A stretch of 5,210 nt of DNA from Verrucomicrobiales bacterium. Its GTDB lineage: Bacteria > Verrucomicrobiota > Verrucomicrobiia > Limisphaerales > Palsa-1400. This document shows, one piece after another, positions 4,908 through 5,210 of the stretch. Under the pieces are notes generated by a model that was not told where the DNA came from, ran no database searches, and was given only the letters and a program-made list of their open reading frames with translations. The first letter of the stretch is position 1; each line of letters begins with the position of its first letter. The position numbers and the translations under genes are program-made. The stretch is from assembly GCA_028293405.1 (NCBI GenBank), contig JAQGOW010000056.1:1-5210 (forward strand), in the 5' to 3' direction.

Positions 4908-5210
4908 ATGACCAACATGAACACAACTGAATTTCTAAAAGCCGTCGATCACGCCGCCTTGATGAACGACCGCTGGCTTTTCTTGGCCGCCTTCTGCCTC
5001 CTGCTGCTGGTTTGCGGCCTCGTCATCTACTGGCTGGTGCGCCAATTGCAATCGATAATCACCGACCACAAAGACCTGCGACGCGAACACCACACCGCGC
5101 TCGAGCAAATCATCAACACCCAAAACGGAACGACCCTCAAGCTGGCCGTCTGTCTGGATCGCAACACCGCCGCACTGCAGGAGTGCGCCTTCGAACTCCG
5201 CCGCTTCCAA
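4908..5210 (+). CDS. Single-pass membrane protein, unknown function, 3' partial
   Basis: An open frame of 101 codons runs from ATG 4908 to the last base of the window without a stop, so the right end is missing. The product begins MTNMNTTEFLKAVDHAALMN, then has one strong hydrophobic segment (about residues 23-44, WLFLAAFCLLLLVCGLVIYWLV) flanked by R22 and R45. A polar, probably helical stretch follows (46-101), including QLQSIITDHKDLRREHHTALEQI. It looks like a small membrane anchor with a long helical tail. In a phage this could be a lysis protein (holin- or spanin-like) or a host-membrane interaction protein, but no family is recognised. An alternative start is the ATG at 4917, three codons later. 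The antisense frame over the same bases is a shadow: the sense strand has the membrane segment and follows the usual heptamer leader. Confidence 0.72.
   Translation, partial: MTNMNTTEFLKAVDHAALMNDRWLFLAAFCLLLLVCGLVIYWLVRQLQSIITDHKDLRREHHTALEQIINTQNGTTLKLAVCLDRNTAALQECAFELRRFQ

Noticed and set aside
4935..5210. Minus-strand open frame at the right edge
   Set aside because: The + strand frame over the same bases starts after the usual heptamer leader and encodes a clear membrane segment; the minus frame shows no recognisable pattern.

Overview
The window reads as the virion-morphogenesis module of a tailed phage or prophage. All genes are on the + strand, in this order: C-terminal part of a DUF4055-type portal protein, scaffolding-like protein, major capsid protein, a 77-residue small protein, a LamG/concanavalin-like protein, a DnaT_2-type protein (probable head-tail adaptor), and the start of a single-pass membrane protein that runs off the right edge. 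Assignments rest on reading the translations against remembered family patterns; no search was run. The host is probably an environmental, moderately GC-rich bacterium. The dispersed repeats (the GAGAGGGCCGGGGAGAGG hairpin and the AATCCCGAAGGGATT element) and the heptamer-filled spacers remind me of Verrucomicrobiota such as Pedosphaera relatives. That is an impression, not a proof.

Layout. Bases 3-761 hold the portal frame, which carries an in-frame TAA at 33-35 inside what looks like continuous homology. The scaffold gene (830-1603) and capsid gene (1747-2754) follow; then the small gene (2864-3097); a 379-base gene-free island of dispersed repeats (3098-3476); the LamG-like gene (3477-4214); the adaptor-like gene (4283-4861); and the membrane-protein gene (4908 to the end), which is open to the edge.

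The most unusual feature lies between the genes. Every spacer upstream of a start codon contains tandem, degenerate 7-base repeats: TCAAC-type before the scaffold, capsid and small genes, ACTGA-type before the LamG gene, CTAACT-type before the adaptor gene, and TCTGAAA-type after the portal gene and before the membrane gene. Most can be written as N-C-T-N-A-[A/C]-N. They are poor in G and run almost up to the ATG, and none of the six complete starts has a visible Shine-Dalgarno sequence. Host-type hairpin repeats also lie on both sides of the capsid gene. Phage structural genes are usually tightly packed, so these roomy repeat-filled spacers, together with the interrupted portal frame, suggest either a long-resident, decaying or domesticated prophage, or a phage adapted to a host that initiates translation from unstructured leaders.

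How the genes would work together: the portal forms the DNA entry vertex, the scaffold templates assembly of the capsid protein, the 77-residue protein may decorate the shell, the LamG-like protein may be a surface or adhesion component, and the DnaT_2-type protein probably closes the head for tail joining. The membrane protein does not fit an obvious virion role and could belong to lysis or host-interaction functions.
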